A stretch of 64,000 nt of DNA from Solirubrobacterales bacterium (GCA_019240115.1 JAFAYV010000088.1:22867-86866), one strand, 5' to 3'. Positions 8,307 through 23,358 are shown, counted from the stretch's first letter. The notes: generated from the letters alone by a model not told the origin. Made by a program: numbers and translations.

Positions 8307-8323
8307 CGCGTAGCCTGCCGGGG

Positions 8324-9406
8324 GTGAGCGCCGCCGCCACCCGAACGCCGATGGGTCTCGTGGCGGGCGGGGTCCTCATAGCGGTGGGGGCGGCGCTCTG
8401 CGTCGCGCTCGTCGGCGGCATGCTCGGCGCGCTGTCGGCGCCGGCCACGTGCGACGACGCCCGAGCGACGCAGCGTTCGATCGCGCTCGGGCCGCCCGGC
8501 TCCGGGGCGCGCGTGGGGGCGACCGAGTACGGCGGACCCGGCGATCCCTCGAGTGGCACCGTCGGGGCCTCGGGCATCGACCTGCTCACGCATCCCGACA
8601 GCTACGCCGAACTCGGCGGCACGACCTTCCAGACGGCGACCCGGCTCGGCGGCCTGCCCTACATGGCCCCGCTGCGGATCACCTGGGGCGCGCGGGCGGC
8701 GATCGCCTACAAGCGCGACTTCGGGCTCGGCGGCGGTCCGATCGGCGGCCTGCCCCGGGTCATCGACCTGTGGTGGGAGCTCGCCGGCGCGCTTGGGATC
8801 CCCTACGAGCACGGCCTCTGGTCGGGGCCGGTGACGATCGCGCGCCCGCCCGCGACGGGCTCGGGGAACCTGCTCTCCGGGACGCCGCCGGCGGTTGCGG
8901 CGACCCCGGCGCTATCCGCCGCAGCCGGATGCGAGCCGCCGGTCGGCGTACTGCCGGTCACCGCCGGGCCCCGGGCCACGCTGCTCGGCGGCGGCCGCGC
9001 GGCCGCCCCCGCCGACGCGCCCGCCGTCGTCAAGGGGATCATCGCCGCCGGAGACCAGATCGCCGGCAAGCCGTACGTCTTCGGCGGCAGCCACGGCCTC
9101 CCGCTCGACCAGGTCGGGGCCGCCTACGACTGCTCGTCGAGCGTCGCGCACCTGCTCTACGGCGGAGGTCTGTTGCCGGTCGACTGGGACGGCGATTCGA
9201 GCAGCTTCCGATCGTTCGGCCGCCCGGGCCGCGGCCGTTGGGTGACGATCTACACGAGCTCGGACCACGTGTTCATGTACGTGGCCGGGCTGCGGTGGGA
9301 CACCCACGACGCCGCCGGTCCCGACGACGGCATCGCGGGTATCGGGTGGCATCCGCTCATCCGGGAGGCCGCGGGCTTCGTCATCCGCCATCCGGTGGGC
9401 TGGTGA
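8324..9406 (+). CDS. Membrane-anchored NlpC/P60-like protein
   Basis: A 360-residue protein with an N-terminal membrane helix (residues ~11-35), a variable linker, and a C-terminal ~120-residue NlpC/P60-like domain. The putative catalytic Cys is in AAYDCSSSVAHLLYGGGLLP; canonical enzymes read DCSG. The putative His is in SSDHVFMYVAGLRWDTH. The domain is closest to that of the gene at 26600-27793 (same TIYxxxxHVxMxVAGxRxDT pattern). It is probably a peptidoglycan peptide hydrolase or amidase-like protein facing the outside. GTG start after an AT-rich promoter region. The following lipoprotein gene is 19 nt downstream. Confidence 0.75.
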   Translation: MSAAATRTPMGLVAGGVLIAVGAALCVALVGGMLGALSAPATCDDARATQRSIALGPPGSGARVGATEYGGPGDPSSGTVGASGIDLLTHPDSYAELGGTTFQTATRLGGLPYMAPLRITWGARAAIAYKRDFGLGGGPIGGLPRVIDLWWELAGALGIPYEHGLWSGPVTIARPPATGSGNLLSGTPPAVAATPALSAAAGCEPPVGVLPVTAGPRATLLGGGRAAAPADAPAVVKGIIAAGDQIAGKPYVFGGSHGLPLDQVGAAYDCSSSVAHLLYGGGLLPVDWDGDSSSFRSFGRPGRGRWVTIYTSSDHVFMYVAGLRWDTHDAAGPDDGIAGIGWHPLIREAAGFVIRHPVGW

Positions 9407-9415
9407 GACGCCGCG

Positions 9416-9505
9416 GGCGATCGCGGTGCTGGTGAAGCGCCGCGAGGCGATCGTGGCGCTGGTGAAACGCCGCGCGGCGGTTGCGGTGCTGGTGAAGCGC
9501 CGCGC
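9416..9505 (+). repeat. 30-nt tandem repeat, three copies
   Basis: Three consecutive 30-nt units (9416-9445, 9446-9475, 9476-9505) built on GCGATCGCGGTGCTGGTGAA plus GCGCCGCG, with a few mismatches. They begin just after the preceding stop and encode the repeated peptide A-[IV]-[VA]-[VA]-LVKRR-[AE] at the N-terminus of the next gene. Each unit offers a GTG, so several starts are possible. Confidence 0.85.
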
Positions 9506-10139
9506 GGCGACCGCGGCCGTCTGCGTCGCGGCGCTCTGCGTGCTGACGGTCTCCGGCTGCGGGAGCCTCTCGGCCGGGTCCTCCCACCGCGCAACGCCGC
9601 GCGCGACGCGCAGCAGCTCGACCGCGACCGCGACCTCGACCTCGACGGCGACCTCGACCTCGACCGCGACCACGTCCGCGCTGCCGCCCGCCGCTCTGCG
9701 CCGCGCGCAGCGCACGCACGAGCTCCCGACGCCGGCGCCGCCCCCGACCGTCGGCGCCGGCTGGCGGACTCCGGTCCAGGCCGCCGAGGAGTTCGCCACC
9801 GTCTACATCAACTGGGATGCCGCGACCGTCGGTCCGCGCCTGCGGGCGCTCGCGGCGATCAGCGTCGGTCAGGCGCGCGCCTCGCTCCTGCTCCAGGCCT
9901 CCGAGACGGCCGACGACGCCGACCTTCGCAACGGCGGGGTCGCCAATGCGGGCGTCGTCGAAGCCGTCGCACCCGTGCGCGCGACCGCGAACCAATATGC
10001 GGTCGTCACCCGCGAGCGAACGACCGCCAGCGCCACCGGCGCCTATCGCGGCCTGGCGCCCGCCTGGCACGTGGCCGTGGCGACCGTCGCCCGCGTCCAT
10101 GGCCTGTGGGTGCTGAGCGCCTGGCAGCCCGAGAACTGA
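9426..10139 (+). CDS. Putative lipoprotein with Thr/Ser-rich linker
   Basis: A protein of up to 237 residues. The N-terminus holds repeated LVKRR peptides followed by the hydrophobic segment TAAVCVAALCVLTVSGCG, whose final Cys fits a lipobox (VSGC), suggesting a lipid-anchored exported protein. Next is a low-complexity Ser/Thr/Ala linker (residues ~57-80), then a ~130-residue globular domain without a family I recognise. The GTG at 9426 is one of several repeat-borne starts; a later GTG would still leave the signal intact. Probably co-transcribed with the NlpC/P60-like gene. Confidence 0.6.
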   Translation: MLVKRREAIVALVKRRAAVAVLVKRRAATAAVCVAALCVLTVSGCGSLSAGSSHRATPRATRSSSTATATSTSTATSTSTATTSALPPAALRRAQRTHELPTPAPPPTVGAGWRTPVQAAEEFATVYINWDAATVGPRLRALAAISVGQARASLLLQASETADDADLRNGGVANAGVVEAVAPVRATANQYAVVTRERTTASATGAYRGLAPAWHVAVATVARVHGLWVLSAWQPEN

Positions 10140-10159
10140 CCGCCGAAGCCGAGGGTCGA

Positions 10160-11476
10160 TCAGCCGGCCGTCCCCGAGGCCGCGGCGCCGAGCCCGGTGG
10201 CGACCTCGGGGCTCCCCGTGCACGTGCCCGACCCGTACAGCGCGCACCACCCGACGCGCCGGTCGCCGTTGGTATCGGTCAGTCCCGAGTCCCAGTTGGC
10301 CTCTCCCTCCCACTGGTACCAGAACAGGTGCGAGATCGGCACCGCGTCGCCGGCGCTCGGCAGGGCGAGGAAGGCAGCGGCGCTCGAGAGTTGGCGCGCC
10401 GGATGGCCGTTGACACACGCTCCGAGCGTCCCGGCGTCGTCGACGCCTGCGGCCGGGCAGTCGTCCGCGACGGCGCGATCGGTCAACAGCGTGCCGGACT
10501 CGGTGATCCACAGGTCGTGGGCGGCGCCGCCGGTGATGGCGGCGAGCGCCTGATCGAAGGACGCAAGCTCAGGCAACGCCGTGTCGTGCAAGGCGCGGGT
10601 CACGTCGGCGTAGTCGTGGACCGACCAGGTGGCCGGGAACTGCGCGCCGGGCAGCTGGGTCGCGAGCATGCGTGCGTAGGGAGCCAGATAGTCGGTCGAG
10701 GGGTGGGTGAACACGCCGGCGATGACCGTGTCGCCGGCGTGACCGGCGAACTGGTGGATCAAGCCGGCGGCGAGGACGTAGGCGCACGCGGCCTTGCCGG
10801 CGCCGGCGACGACGTTCGTCGAGCCCGAAGCGCAGGACTCCACCGTCGAGCTCTCGTCGCCGTCGAACGTCGCGAACGCGTCGGGCTCGTTGACGGCCTC
10901 CCAGATGTGGGGGCGGACCGCCGCGGGCAGCTTGGAGACGGCGTTGAGCACCCCCTGGACGCCGCAGTAGTACTCCCAGTAGCCCGTGGTCGTCGTCGGA
11001 TCGGGGAACGGCCGGTCCCACGGAGGAATCGCGTTCGGGCTCGCGTACCCAGCGATCGCCACCACCGGGGTCAGGCCGTCGATGCGGGCGGCGATCAGCT
11101 CGGCGCGGAGGTCGTTCCAGCTCTGTGCCGCCGCATGCGTCCGGCCGGCGCCGTCGCGCCAGGCCTGTTGGGCCACGCGCGAGAGCGCGCAGCCAGGCGC
11201 GGTGGTCGAGCCGTCGTAGTCCTCGATCGCGTCGTAGTCGACGAAGATCCGCACCTCGGTGAGCTGGTGGCGGCTCGCGGGGCTGGCGAGCTCACGGAAC
11301 GTCGGCTGGCCGAAGAAGCCGCGCATCGCGCTCTGCGAGCAGCCGCCCGGCCCCGCCACGTTCGGGCAACGGGCGAACGCTCCGGGGGAGTCGCCGATCC
11401 CGTAGACGACCGCGGTCGCCGACGCCGGCAGCGCCGCCAAGGTGCCCAGGACCAGCAGCCAGACCAGCCGTCGCAC
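10160..11476 (-). CDS. Secreted glycoside-hydrolase-like protein
   Basis: A 438-residue exported protein: VRRLVWLLVLGTLAALPASATA is a signal peptide. The mature part looks like a clan-A (beta/alpha)8 glycosidase. WEAVNEPDAFATF holds the NE(P) acid/base motif, and DLWITESGTLLTD offers a Glu in the usual nucleophile position about 180 residues later. Several Cys residues suggest disulfides. The GTG at 11476 with an AAAGGAG site upstream fixes the start; the longer frame has no signal. The GH family cannot be named with certainty (GH39/GH5-like). Convergent with the lipoprotein gene. Confidence 0.65.
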   Translation of the reverse strand: MRRLVWLLVLGTLAALPASATAVVYGIGDSPGAFARCPNVAGPGGCSQSAMRGFFGQPTFRELASPASRHQLTEVRIFVDYDAIEDYDGSTTAPGCALSRVAQQAWRDGAGRTHAAAQSWNDLRAELIAARIDGLTPVVAIAGYASPNAIPPWDRPFPDPTTTTGYWEYYCGVQGVLNAVSKLPAAVRPHIWEAVNEPDAFATFDGDESSTVESCASGSTNVVAGAGKAACAYVLAAGLIHQFAGHAGDTVIAGVFTHPSTDYLAPYARMLATQLPGAQFPATWSVHDYADVTRALHDTALPELASFDQALAAITGGAAHDLWITESGTLLTDRAVADDCPAAGVDDAGTLGACVNGHPARQLSSAAAFLALPSAGDAVPISHLFWYQWEGEANWDSGLTDTNGDRRVGWCALYGSGTCTGSPEVATGLGAAASGTAG

Positions 11477-11589
11477 GGTGCGGATCGCTCCTTTCGCTCT
11501 GCGCCTGCGCGCTCGCGACCACGTCCCCTGCGAGCGAGTCCGACCGTAGCAAGCCGCCCGGCTCGGTCCGGGCGCGGTCGGCCGAACGC

Positions 11590-11760
11590 TCAGTGGGCGA
11601 TCGAGTTGAGCGCCACGGCGCCGGCGAAGCACGCCACCGCGGCCGCGCGCAGCGCCCAGCCGGCGCGATCGCCGGGGCGTCCGGTGACCATCCCGACGAC
11701 CGCCATGACCATGCACGCCACCGCGATCGTCGCCAGGATCACCGCGGCGACCCGCAGCAT
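11590..11760 (-). CDS. Small two-helix membrane protein
   Basis: A 56-residue hydrophobic protein, MLRVAAVILATIAVACMVMA at its start, then a short polar loop (GRPGDRAG) and a second helix ending AVALNSIAH. Two transmembrane helices in hairpin topology are likely. No family recognised. It lies between the secreted glycosidase-like gene and the divergent methyltransferase fusion. The ATG at 11760 is preferred because the longer frame adds non-membrane sequence antisense to the next gene. Confidence 0.5.
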   Translation of the reverse strand: MLRVAAVILATIAVACMVMAVVGMVTGRPGDRAGWALRAAAVACFAGAVALNSIAH

Positions 11761-11839
11761 CAGCCGGACACTACCGCCCGCACCCGCGCGATCGTACAGT
11801 CGGGTTGCAGGCTCCCACCGGCAGACCGAGGATGAGGCG

Positions 11840-13608
11840 ATGAACCCGCACGCAGTCGCTCCCACGCCACCCGTGACCACAACCCGTTACCAGCGATTGC
11901 TCGAGATGATCGCGGCGCGGCGATGCGTCATCCTCGACGGGGCGATCGGCACCGAGCTGATCAAGGTCACCGGGCGCCAGCCCGCCGACCACGAGCATCT
12001 GTGGGGGCTGACCGCGCTCGTGGACTCCCCCGCCGAGGTCGAGCGGGTGCACCGCGGCTACATCGACGTCGGCTGCGACGTCGTGTGCACGAACACGTGG
12101 GGCCTGCCGACCGCGCTGCGTGACGGCGCCGCCCGGCTGTCGGATCGCGCGGGCGGACCCGTGCACTGGATGGACGTCGCCCGCCAGGCGGTCCGTCTCG
12201 CGCGCCACGCCGCCGCCGACGCCGGGCGCGGGTCCGAGGTGGCGATCGCGTTCAGCCTCAACGGCGACATGGACGCCCCCGAGGCGCCAGAGACGATCCG
12301 CCTGCTGGCGCGAGCGTTTCAGTCAGCGCCGCCCGACCTCATCCTGGTCGAGACGCTCTCGCTCGTGCGCGAGTCGACGTATGAGACCGTGCGGGCGCTG
12401 CTGGCGACCGGGCTGCCGGTGTGGCTGAGCTTCCGCCGCTGCCGGCGCGGCGTCTGCGGAGTCTACGGCGAGCATTGGGGCGGCCCCGAGGGCGACGCGT
12501 TCGGCCGCGCGGCGCACCGCTTCGAGGAGATGGGCGTCGGTGCGCTCGCGCTCAACTGCATCCCCCCCGACCACGTACCGGGCATGCTCTCGTGGCTGCG
12601 CGACTTCACCGACCTGCCGCTCGGCGTCTACCCGAACCTCGGCTACCTCTCCGCCGGCGGCTGGCTCCAGGAGCCGGGAGTGGCCGGCGACGAGTACGCC
12701 GAGCTGGCGCTGCGCTGGCGAGCCGAGGGCGCGCAGATCATCGGGGGTTGCTGCGGGGTGCGGCCCGAGCACCTGCGCGCCGCGCGGGTCGCCCTCGCGC
12801 ACACCCATCCCGGGCACGAGCGACCGCTCGCAGTCGCCGAGGAGTCCGGCGACGCGGCCGCCTCGCTCGCGCCGCCCGAGTGGCAGGACGCCGCGGGCCG
12901 GCAGATGTTCCCGCTGCCGATGCCCGAGCTCGTCGTCGACCCTGGCGTGTTCGTGCCCACGCAGGGCAGCTTCCTGATCTGGAAGTACCTGTTCCGGGAG
13001 GGGCTCGGCGCCGGTCGCCGCTGCCTGGACATCGGCTGCGGGACCGGCCTTCTGACCGCCGCCCTCGCGCTCAACGGCGCCGAGCACGTCCACGCGATCG
13101 ACATCGACGAGGCCGCGGTGCGCAACACGCTGACCAACGCGTATCGCAACGGGGTGGCCGACCGCGTCACCGCCGCCGCCGAGGACCTGTACCCGTGGAT
13201 CCCCGAGGAGCGCTACGACCTCGTGGTCGCCAGCCTCTATCAGACCCCCGTGGATCCGACCGAGCAGATCAGCACGCATCGCCCGCTCGACTACTGGGGC
13301 CGCAACCTCGTCGACCACCTGATCGGCCTGCTCCCGAGGCTGCTTGCCGACGACGGGGCCGCGTACGTGATGCAATTGTCCATAATCGGACAGCGCCGGA
13401 CGACCGAGCTGCTCGCGCGGCTCGGCTACCGGACGCGGGTGGTCGACTTCTCGTTCTTTGCGTTCAGCGAGCTGTTCACGAGCAAGAAGGACCAGATCGC
13501 CCGGGTCGAAGCCAGCTCCGACGCATATCACCTGACCTTCGGGACGACCGACGTGATGGTCGCCTACCTTCTGGAAATCACCCGCGAGCGCAAGGAAAGC
13601 CCCCATTC

Positions 13609-13612
<4 letters not shown>
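11840..13612 (+). CDS. Homocysteine S-methyltransferase / SAM methyltransferase fusion
   Basis: A 590-residue two-domain protein. Residues ~15-325 match the homocysteine S-methyltransferase (BHMT/MmuM) barrel: [14 protein letters not shown] at the start, TNTWGLP, and the zinc ligands LNC (Cys240) and GGCCG (Cys304/305), all intact. After a ~65-residue linker, residues ~390-585 are a class I SAM-dependent methyltransferase: [20 protein letters not shown] is motif I and AIDIDEAAV is motif II. The usual NPPY motif IV is replaced by SLYQTP (~464). The expected chemistry is methionine formation from homocysteine by the first domain and methylation of an unknown target by the second. The ATG at 11840 follows the purine run GAGGATGAGG. 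The stop overlaps metK (ATGA). Confidence 0.85.
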
Positions 13613-14817
<1,205 letters not shown>

Positions 14818-14847
14818 GTTGGCCGTCGCGGGCCTCTGGCATTCCTG

Positions 14848-14861
14848 AATGACTGTTCATT
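14848..14861. promoter_or_regulatory. Candidate TetR operator AATGA-CTGT-TCATT
   Basis: A perfect 5-bp inverted repeat, AATGA (14848-14852) and TCATT (14857-14861), with a 4-nt centre, lies 8 nt before the TetR gene's first GTG. TetR proteins commonly autoregulate through such palindromes overlapping their own promoter. The assignment is by position only. Confidence 0.45.
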
Positions 14862-14868
14862 AAGTATT

Positions 14869-15552
14869 GTGGGCGGCGTGCCCGGCCGCCCGCGCATCGT
14901 CAGCGACGCCGAGCTGCTCGACGCCGCGGCGCGGTCGATCTCGCGGGTCGGGCCGGCGCGCCTGACGCTCGCCGACGTCGCCGGCGAGGCGGGCGTGGCC
15001 CCCGCGACGCTGATGCAGCGCTTCGGCACCAAGCGCGGCCTGCTGCTCGCGTTTGCCGCGCGCGCGGCCGCGGGCGTGCAACCGGCGGTCCGGCAGTCCC
15101 GAGCCGCCCACGCGTCGGCGCTCGACGCCCTGCTCGACGACCCGCTCGGGATCGCGCGCGGGATCCGCTCGCCCGAGGAGCTGGCCAACCACCTCGCGTT
15201 CCCTCAGCTCGAGCTCGCCGATCCCGAGTTCTTCGAGCACGCCCTCGCGCAGGCCGAGGCGACCCGGCGCGAGCTGCGGCGGCTCCTCGAGGAGGCCGTC
15301 GCGACCGGCGATCTACGCCCGTGCGACACCGGGCGGCTCGCCGAGGCGCTGCAGGTGACGCACAACGGAACCCTGGCGACGTGGGCGGTCTTCGGGCGGG
15401 GCCGGCTCGCCGACGCGCTGCGCCGCCAGACCGCGCACGTGCTCGCGCCATATCTCGCCGCCGACCCGGCGGACCCGGCGCGCAGCGGCCGGGCGGGCGG
15501 CGGCCGGGCGGGCGGCGGCCGGGCGGGCGGCGACCGGAGCCTCCTATCCTGA
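14869..15552 (+). CDS. TetR-family transcriptional regulator
   Basis: A ~227-residue regulator. The N-terminal TetR HTH is clear: [20 protein letters not shown], then [19 protein letters not shown] (recognition helix). The C-terminal ligand domain is divergent. The final ~25 residues are a repeat-derived GRAGG tail. GTG starts are available at 14869 and 14878; the latter gives [14 protein letters not shown]. It may regulate itself through the palindrome just upstream; a target beyond that is not evident. Confidence 0.85.
   Translation: MGGVPGRPRIVSDAELLDAAARSISRVGPARLTLADVAGEAGVAPATLMQRFGTKRGLLLAFAARAAAGVQPAVRQSRAAHASALDALLDDPLGIARGIRSPEELANHLAFPQLELADPEFFEHALAQAEATRRELRRLLEEAVATGDLRPCDTGRLAEALQVTHNGTLATWAVFGRGRLADALRRQTAHVLAPYLAADPADPARSGRAGGGRAGGGRAGGDRSLLS
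15489..15535 (+). repeat. 15-nt tandem repeat at the 3' end of the tetR gene
   Basis: Three copies of a 15-nt unit (CGGGCGGGCGGCGGC) encode GRAGG repeats in the regulator's C-terminal tail. They look like slippage expansion that kept the frame. The tail is unlikely to be part of the folded domain. Confidence 0.75.
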
Positions 15553-15559
15553 GATCGCG

Positions 15560-17215
<1,656 letters not shown>

Positions 17216-17275
17216 GCACGTCGTCGAGCGCCGCGGCAACGGCCGCGGCGCTGCGCGCGCCACCAAGCGAGTGGA

Positions 17276-17677
17276 CTAGGTGACCCGGATACTTTGCCCG
17301 GAGATCACGATGTCGCTCGGCTTGGGTCCCGGGATCGAGCTCGGCTTCCCGCCGACGAACACGCGCAAGTCGATCTCGTACGCGCCGGAGGCAAGAGTCG
17401 TGCCGTTGACCTTCAGGTTCCAGTGAATCGATGGATGACCGGAGAACGTGCCCAACAGCACCGTACCCACCCGCGTGTGACCGCGCACCTTGAACACGAC
17501 CAAGCCGATCGTGCGCTGCTTCTTCATCACGGGCTTGACGGTGACGCCCTGGCTCACCTTCCCCTTCGCGGAGAGGGTGAACGACGATGGCGCGGGCGGA
17601 GTCGCCCCCCAAGCGGTTGCAGTGCACGCCAGCAAGCTCGCCAGCGCGACGACGAGCGCAGCAATCTTAACCCTCAT
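17276..17677 (-). CDS. Small secreted protein, unknown function
   Basis: A 133-residue protein with a clear signal peptide (MRVKIAALVVALASLLACTATAWG, cleavage after AWG). The mature part is beta-rich (SSFTLSAKGKVSQGVTVK, IGLVVFKVRGHTRVGTVLLG) and resembles an Ig-like/beta-sandwich extracellular domain; no family is recognised. It stands alone, convergent with ettA. Confidence 0.65.
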   Translation of the reverse strand: MRVKIAALVVALASLLACTATAWGATPPAPSSFTLSAKGKVSQGVTVKPVMKKQRTIGLVVFKVRGHTRVGTVLLGTFSGHPSIHWNLKVNGTTLASGAYEIDLRVFVGGKPSSIPGPKPSDIVISGQSIRVT

Positions 17678-18021
17678 GTGACTCCTGTCGTATGATGTGC
17701 GAGGATCACGCCGAATCGAGGCAAACGAGCGACCATCGCTTTCCGGTTTGCGCGCATGGCCCTGATGGTCACGTCGGGCGGTGTCTCCTCTCGGCCCTCA
17801 TCGTCGCCACGCGAGTGTTCGCCGCGGGCGACGATGCCGGGCGGCAATCTAGCGCAGCCGGGCGGTTCGGTCAATCCGGCGCGCCGGAGGGCGGCGACGC
17901 GTCCCGCGGCTGCTCTTCGAGCGCCGGCAGATGCCCGAGCCACGGCCGGGCGTCGCCGTCATCCGTGAGCGTTGACGAGGAAAAGGTCGCGTCGAGAGCG
18001 CAAACGCGCAACACTGTCGGC
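17678..18021. other. Intergenic stretch, no confident gene
   Basis: The 344 nt between the secreted-protein gene and the RDD-like gene hold no frame with plausible composition. An in-frame GTG at 17965 could extend the following gene by 19 residues. No repeat or hairpin stands out. Confidence 0.5.
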
Positions 18022-18738
18022 ATGTCCCGGTTGCCAACCCGCTCGCCGCAGGTCGCATCGCTCGGCCGCCGCGCCGCCGCCGATGCCGTCAATTCGGCGC
18101 TCGCTCTCGGCATGGCCGGGGTCGCCGCGACGGCATTCGTCGCCTGGCGGTCGCGCGAGCAGCAGCGCGCGGCGATGGCCGCCGGGCGCCCGCACGCCGA
18201 CCCCGGCCCCGAGCCGGTCGTCGCCGCGACGGCTGTACCCGCGGCCGCCTCGCTCACCGCGGACGTGCCCACGACGCCATCGCCCGGTGCCGCTGCGCCG
18301 TCTCGCGGCGACGCCGTGGGGGACGGCATCGCGGCCGCCGGCGCCGCTCCGGAGCCCGAGGCCGCCGGAGGCCGCCGGCTCACCCCGGCGCGCGGCTTCC
18401 GGTTCGGGCTGCAGGCGCTCGGACTCGTCGCCGCCGTCGCCGCGCGCAACTGGCGCGGCCCGGGTCAACGGCTGCTCGGCATCCGCCGGATCGACGCCCG
18501 GACCCAGGGTCCCGTCACGGTGCGCTCGGCGCTCACCAGCCGACTGGTGACGATGGCCTGGGAGGCGGGCGCCGCCCGGGTGCCCGTGCCCGGTCAGCGC
18601 GGCGCGGCGCCGACGCTGCTCGGCGCGCTCGTGCGCACCACGCTGGGACCGGTGGCGCTCGCGCTGTCCGCGCTGACGTCGGCGCGCGCGCAGAGCCTGC
18701 CCGACCGCCTCGGCGGGATCGTCGTCGTCCGGGGCTGA
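18022..18738 (+). CDS. RDD-like membrane protein
   Basis: A ~238-residue protein. An N-terminal hydrophobic segment (NSALALGMAGVAATAFVAW) is followed by a long Ala/Pro/Gly-rich linker (~45-110). The segment GFRFGLQALGLVAAVAARNW and the phrase GQRLLGIRRIDARTQGPVTV match the central part of RDD-family membrane proteins, where the GKRLLGLRVVD-type motif precedes a helix. The rest of a normal RDD domain is short here. Function unknown. The ATG at 18022 is preferred; a GTG at 17965 is the alternative. Confidence 0.5.
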   Translation: MSRLPTRSPQVASLGRRAAADAVNSALALGMAGVAATAFVAWRSREQQRAAMAAGRPHADPGPEPVVAATAVPAAASLTADVPTTPSPGAAAPSRGDAVGDGIAAAGAAPEPEAAGGRRLTPARGFRFGLQALGLVAAVAARNWRGPGQRLLGIRRIDARTQGPVTVRSALTSRLVTMAWEAGAARVPVPGQRGAAPTLLGALVRTTLGPVALALSALTSARAQSLPDRLGGIVVVRG

Positions 18739-18768
18739 GGGCCTGGCCGGGCCCAGCCCCGACGGACC

Positions 18769-19485
18769 TCACGCGGGCAGCCAGGCCCCGAGCACCGTGG
18801 CGAGCTCGCGACCGTCGCGCGCCACCGCGTCGGCGTCCTGAAGCTCGGAGGCATCGCACGGTCCGGTGGCAACGGCGACCACGCGCACCTCGTCGGCGCG
18901 CGCGCAGGCGATGTCGCGCGGCGTGTCGCCGATGACGATCGTCCGCTCGCGGGGGAACGGCACCCCGTCCTCGCCGGCCCGCCGGCGGGCGATCGGCGGC
19001 AGCAGCGTGCGGTCTTCCGCATCGGAGCCGAAGCCGCCCTGGCCCGGCCGGAAGTGGTCTCCGATGCCGGCGGCGCGGAGCTTGAGTCGGGCGACCGCCT
19101 CGTAGTTGCCGGTGACCAGCGACGTGACGACGTCGTCGCGTTCCTCGAGCTGGTCGAGCAGCGCCGCCATGCCGGGGAGCACCTTGTCGGAGAGATCGGC
19201 GGGGCCGAGCTGCGCGAACGCCTCGCAGCAGGCGATGCGAACGTCGGTCGCGCGCTCGTCGATCTGCTTGGCCGGGATGCCGAGCAGCGTCAGGAGCAGC
19301 CTGGCGATCTCGCCGTCGGTGCGCCCGGCGGGTGAGATTCCGGGACGGGTGCCGGCGATGTCGACGCCATGGACCTCGCGCAGCGCCTGGCGCAGCGCCT
19401 CGGCGTGCTCGGTCGCGGCCCGGCGCAGCAGGGTGCCGTCGATGTCGAACAGCAGCAGGATGGGGCCGCGGGCATCAGCGCTCAA
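18769..19485 (-). CDS. HAD-superfamily hydrolase (phosphoglycolate-phosphatase-like)
   Basis: A 238-residue HAD hydrolase. Motif I is LLLFDIDGTLLRR (nucleophile Asp), motif II the Thr in SLVTGNYEAV, and motif IV the IVIGDTPRDIACARAD acidic pair. A helical cap lies between motifs I and II, as in the phosphoglycolate phosphatase/Gph group. It probably dephosphorylates a small metabolite. It uses a TTG start at 19485 that lies 11 nt inside the upstream M42 peptidase gene, indicating coupled expression. Confidence 0.85.
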   Translation of the reverse strand: MSADARGPILLLFDIDGTLLRRAATEHAEALRQALREVHGVDIAGTRPGISPAGRTDGEIARLLLTLLGIPAKQIDERATDVRIACCEAFAQLGPADLSDKVLPGMAALLDQLEERDDVVTSLVTGNYEAVARLKLRAAGIGDHFRPGQGGFGSDAEDRTLLPPIARRRAGEDGVPFPRERTIVIGDTPRDIACARADEVRVVAVATGPCDASELQDADAVARDGRELATVLGAWLPA

Positions 19486-20533
19486 ACGACATGCCCGCCG
19501 CGAGGTGCTGCGCGAAGGCGGCGATCAGCCGGGCCGTCGCCTCGATGTCCGACAACGCGACGAGCTCGACCGCCGAGTGCATGTAGCGCAGCGGCACCGA
19601 GACCAGCCCGGTCGGGATGCCCGCGCGCGCCACGTGGACGGCGTCGGCATCGGTGCCCGTGCCGCGCCCGAGCGACTCGACGCTGAACGCCATATCCAGC
19701 TCCTCGGCGACGTCGTGCAGCAGGCCGGTGACCGCCGGGTGCAGCATCGTCCCGCGGGCGATCACGGGCCCCGAGCCGAGCTTGTGGACGGTGACCGGCC
19801 CGAGCTCGACGCCCGGCTGGTCGGTGGCGTGGGTGACGTCGACGACGATCGCGAGATCGGGGTTGAGCCCGTAGGCGCTCGTGCGCGCGCCGGCGAAGGT
19901 CGTCTCCTCCTGGGCGACGGCAAGGGCGAGCATCTCCCCCGGGGCGCCGCCTTGCGCGGCGACCAGGCGCGCCGCCTCGGCCGCGACATAGCAGCCGATG
20001 CGGTTATCGAGCGAGCGCGACACGAGACGCTCGTTGGGCAGGCTGAGCGGCTCGACGTCGATCACCGCCACGTCGCCGATGCGCACCATCTCGCGCGCCT
20101 CGTCGCCGGTCCCCGCGCCGATGTCGATGTGCAGGTCCTTCAGCTTCGGGGCGCGGTCTCGATCGTCGCCCTGGATGAGGTGGATCGGCTTGCGGCCGAT
20201 GACGCCGAGCAGGTCGCCGCCGCGAGTGGACAGGCGCACGCGCTGGCCGACGAGCTGGATCGGGTCCCAGCCGCCGACCTCGCCGAAGCGCAGGAAGCCC
20301 TCGTCGTCGATGTGGCTGACGTGGAGGCCGATCTCGTCGATGTGCCCGATGACCGCCAGGGTCGGGGCGCCGGCGGTGCCGGGCACCCGCGCGACCGACG
20401 AGCCGACCCGATCGGCGCGGACATCGTCTGTGAACGCCGCGCACGCCTCGCGCCAGACCTCGGCGGGGGCGGTCTCGTGGCCCGAGGGTCCGGGCGCGCG
20501 CAGCAGTCGATGCAGCAGATCCGGAGTCGGCAT
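19475..20533 (-). CDS. M42-family metallopeptidase (glutamyl aminopeptidase-like)
   Basis: A 352-residue peptidase of the M42/FrvX clan, which forms large tetrahedral aminopeptidases using two metal ions. Metal-site segments are visible: AVIGHIDEIGLHV, SRSLDNRIGCY (Asp ligand), AVAQEETTFAGART (catalytic Glu pair) and AIVVDVTHATD. The ATG at 20533 is preferred over a TTG 9 nt earlier. It is the upstream partner of the HAD gene and lies 14 nt after the aconitase stop, so all three may be read as one unit. Confidence 0.88.
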   Translation of the reverse strand: MPTPDLLHRLLRAPGPSGHETAPAEVWREACAAFTDDVRADRVGSSVARVPGTAGAPTLAVIGHIDEIGLHVSHIDDEGFLRFGEVGGWDPIQLVGQRVRLSTRGGDLLGVIGRKPIHLIQGDDRDRAPKLKDLHIDIGAGTGDEAREMVRIGDVAVIDVEPLSLPNERLVSRSLDNRIGCYVAAEAARLVAAQGGAPGEMLALAVAQEETTFAGARTSAYGLNPDLAIVVDVTHATDQPGVELGPVTVHKLGSGPVIARGTMLHPAVTGLLHDVAEELDMAFSVESLGRGTGTDADAVHVARAGIPTGLVSVPLRYMHSAVELVALSDIEATARLIAAFAQHLAAGMSFER

Positions 20534-20547
20534 CGTCGGCAATCTAT

Positions 20548-23356
<2,809 letters not shown>

Positions 23357-23358
<2 letters not shown>

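Noticed and set aside
10106..11839. Long plus-strand frame running into the methyltransferase fusion
   Set aside because: It is Arg/Gly/Ala-rich shadow coding opposite the secreted glycosidase-like gene; the true protein starts at the ATG at 11840 where family similarity begins.
11761..11839. Possible SAM or SAH riboswitch before the methyltransferase/metK operon
   Set aside because: The gap is only ~79 nt and lacks the conserved core elements of the SAM-I, SAM-II or SAH classes; no competing terminator hairpin is seen.
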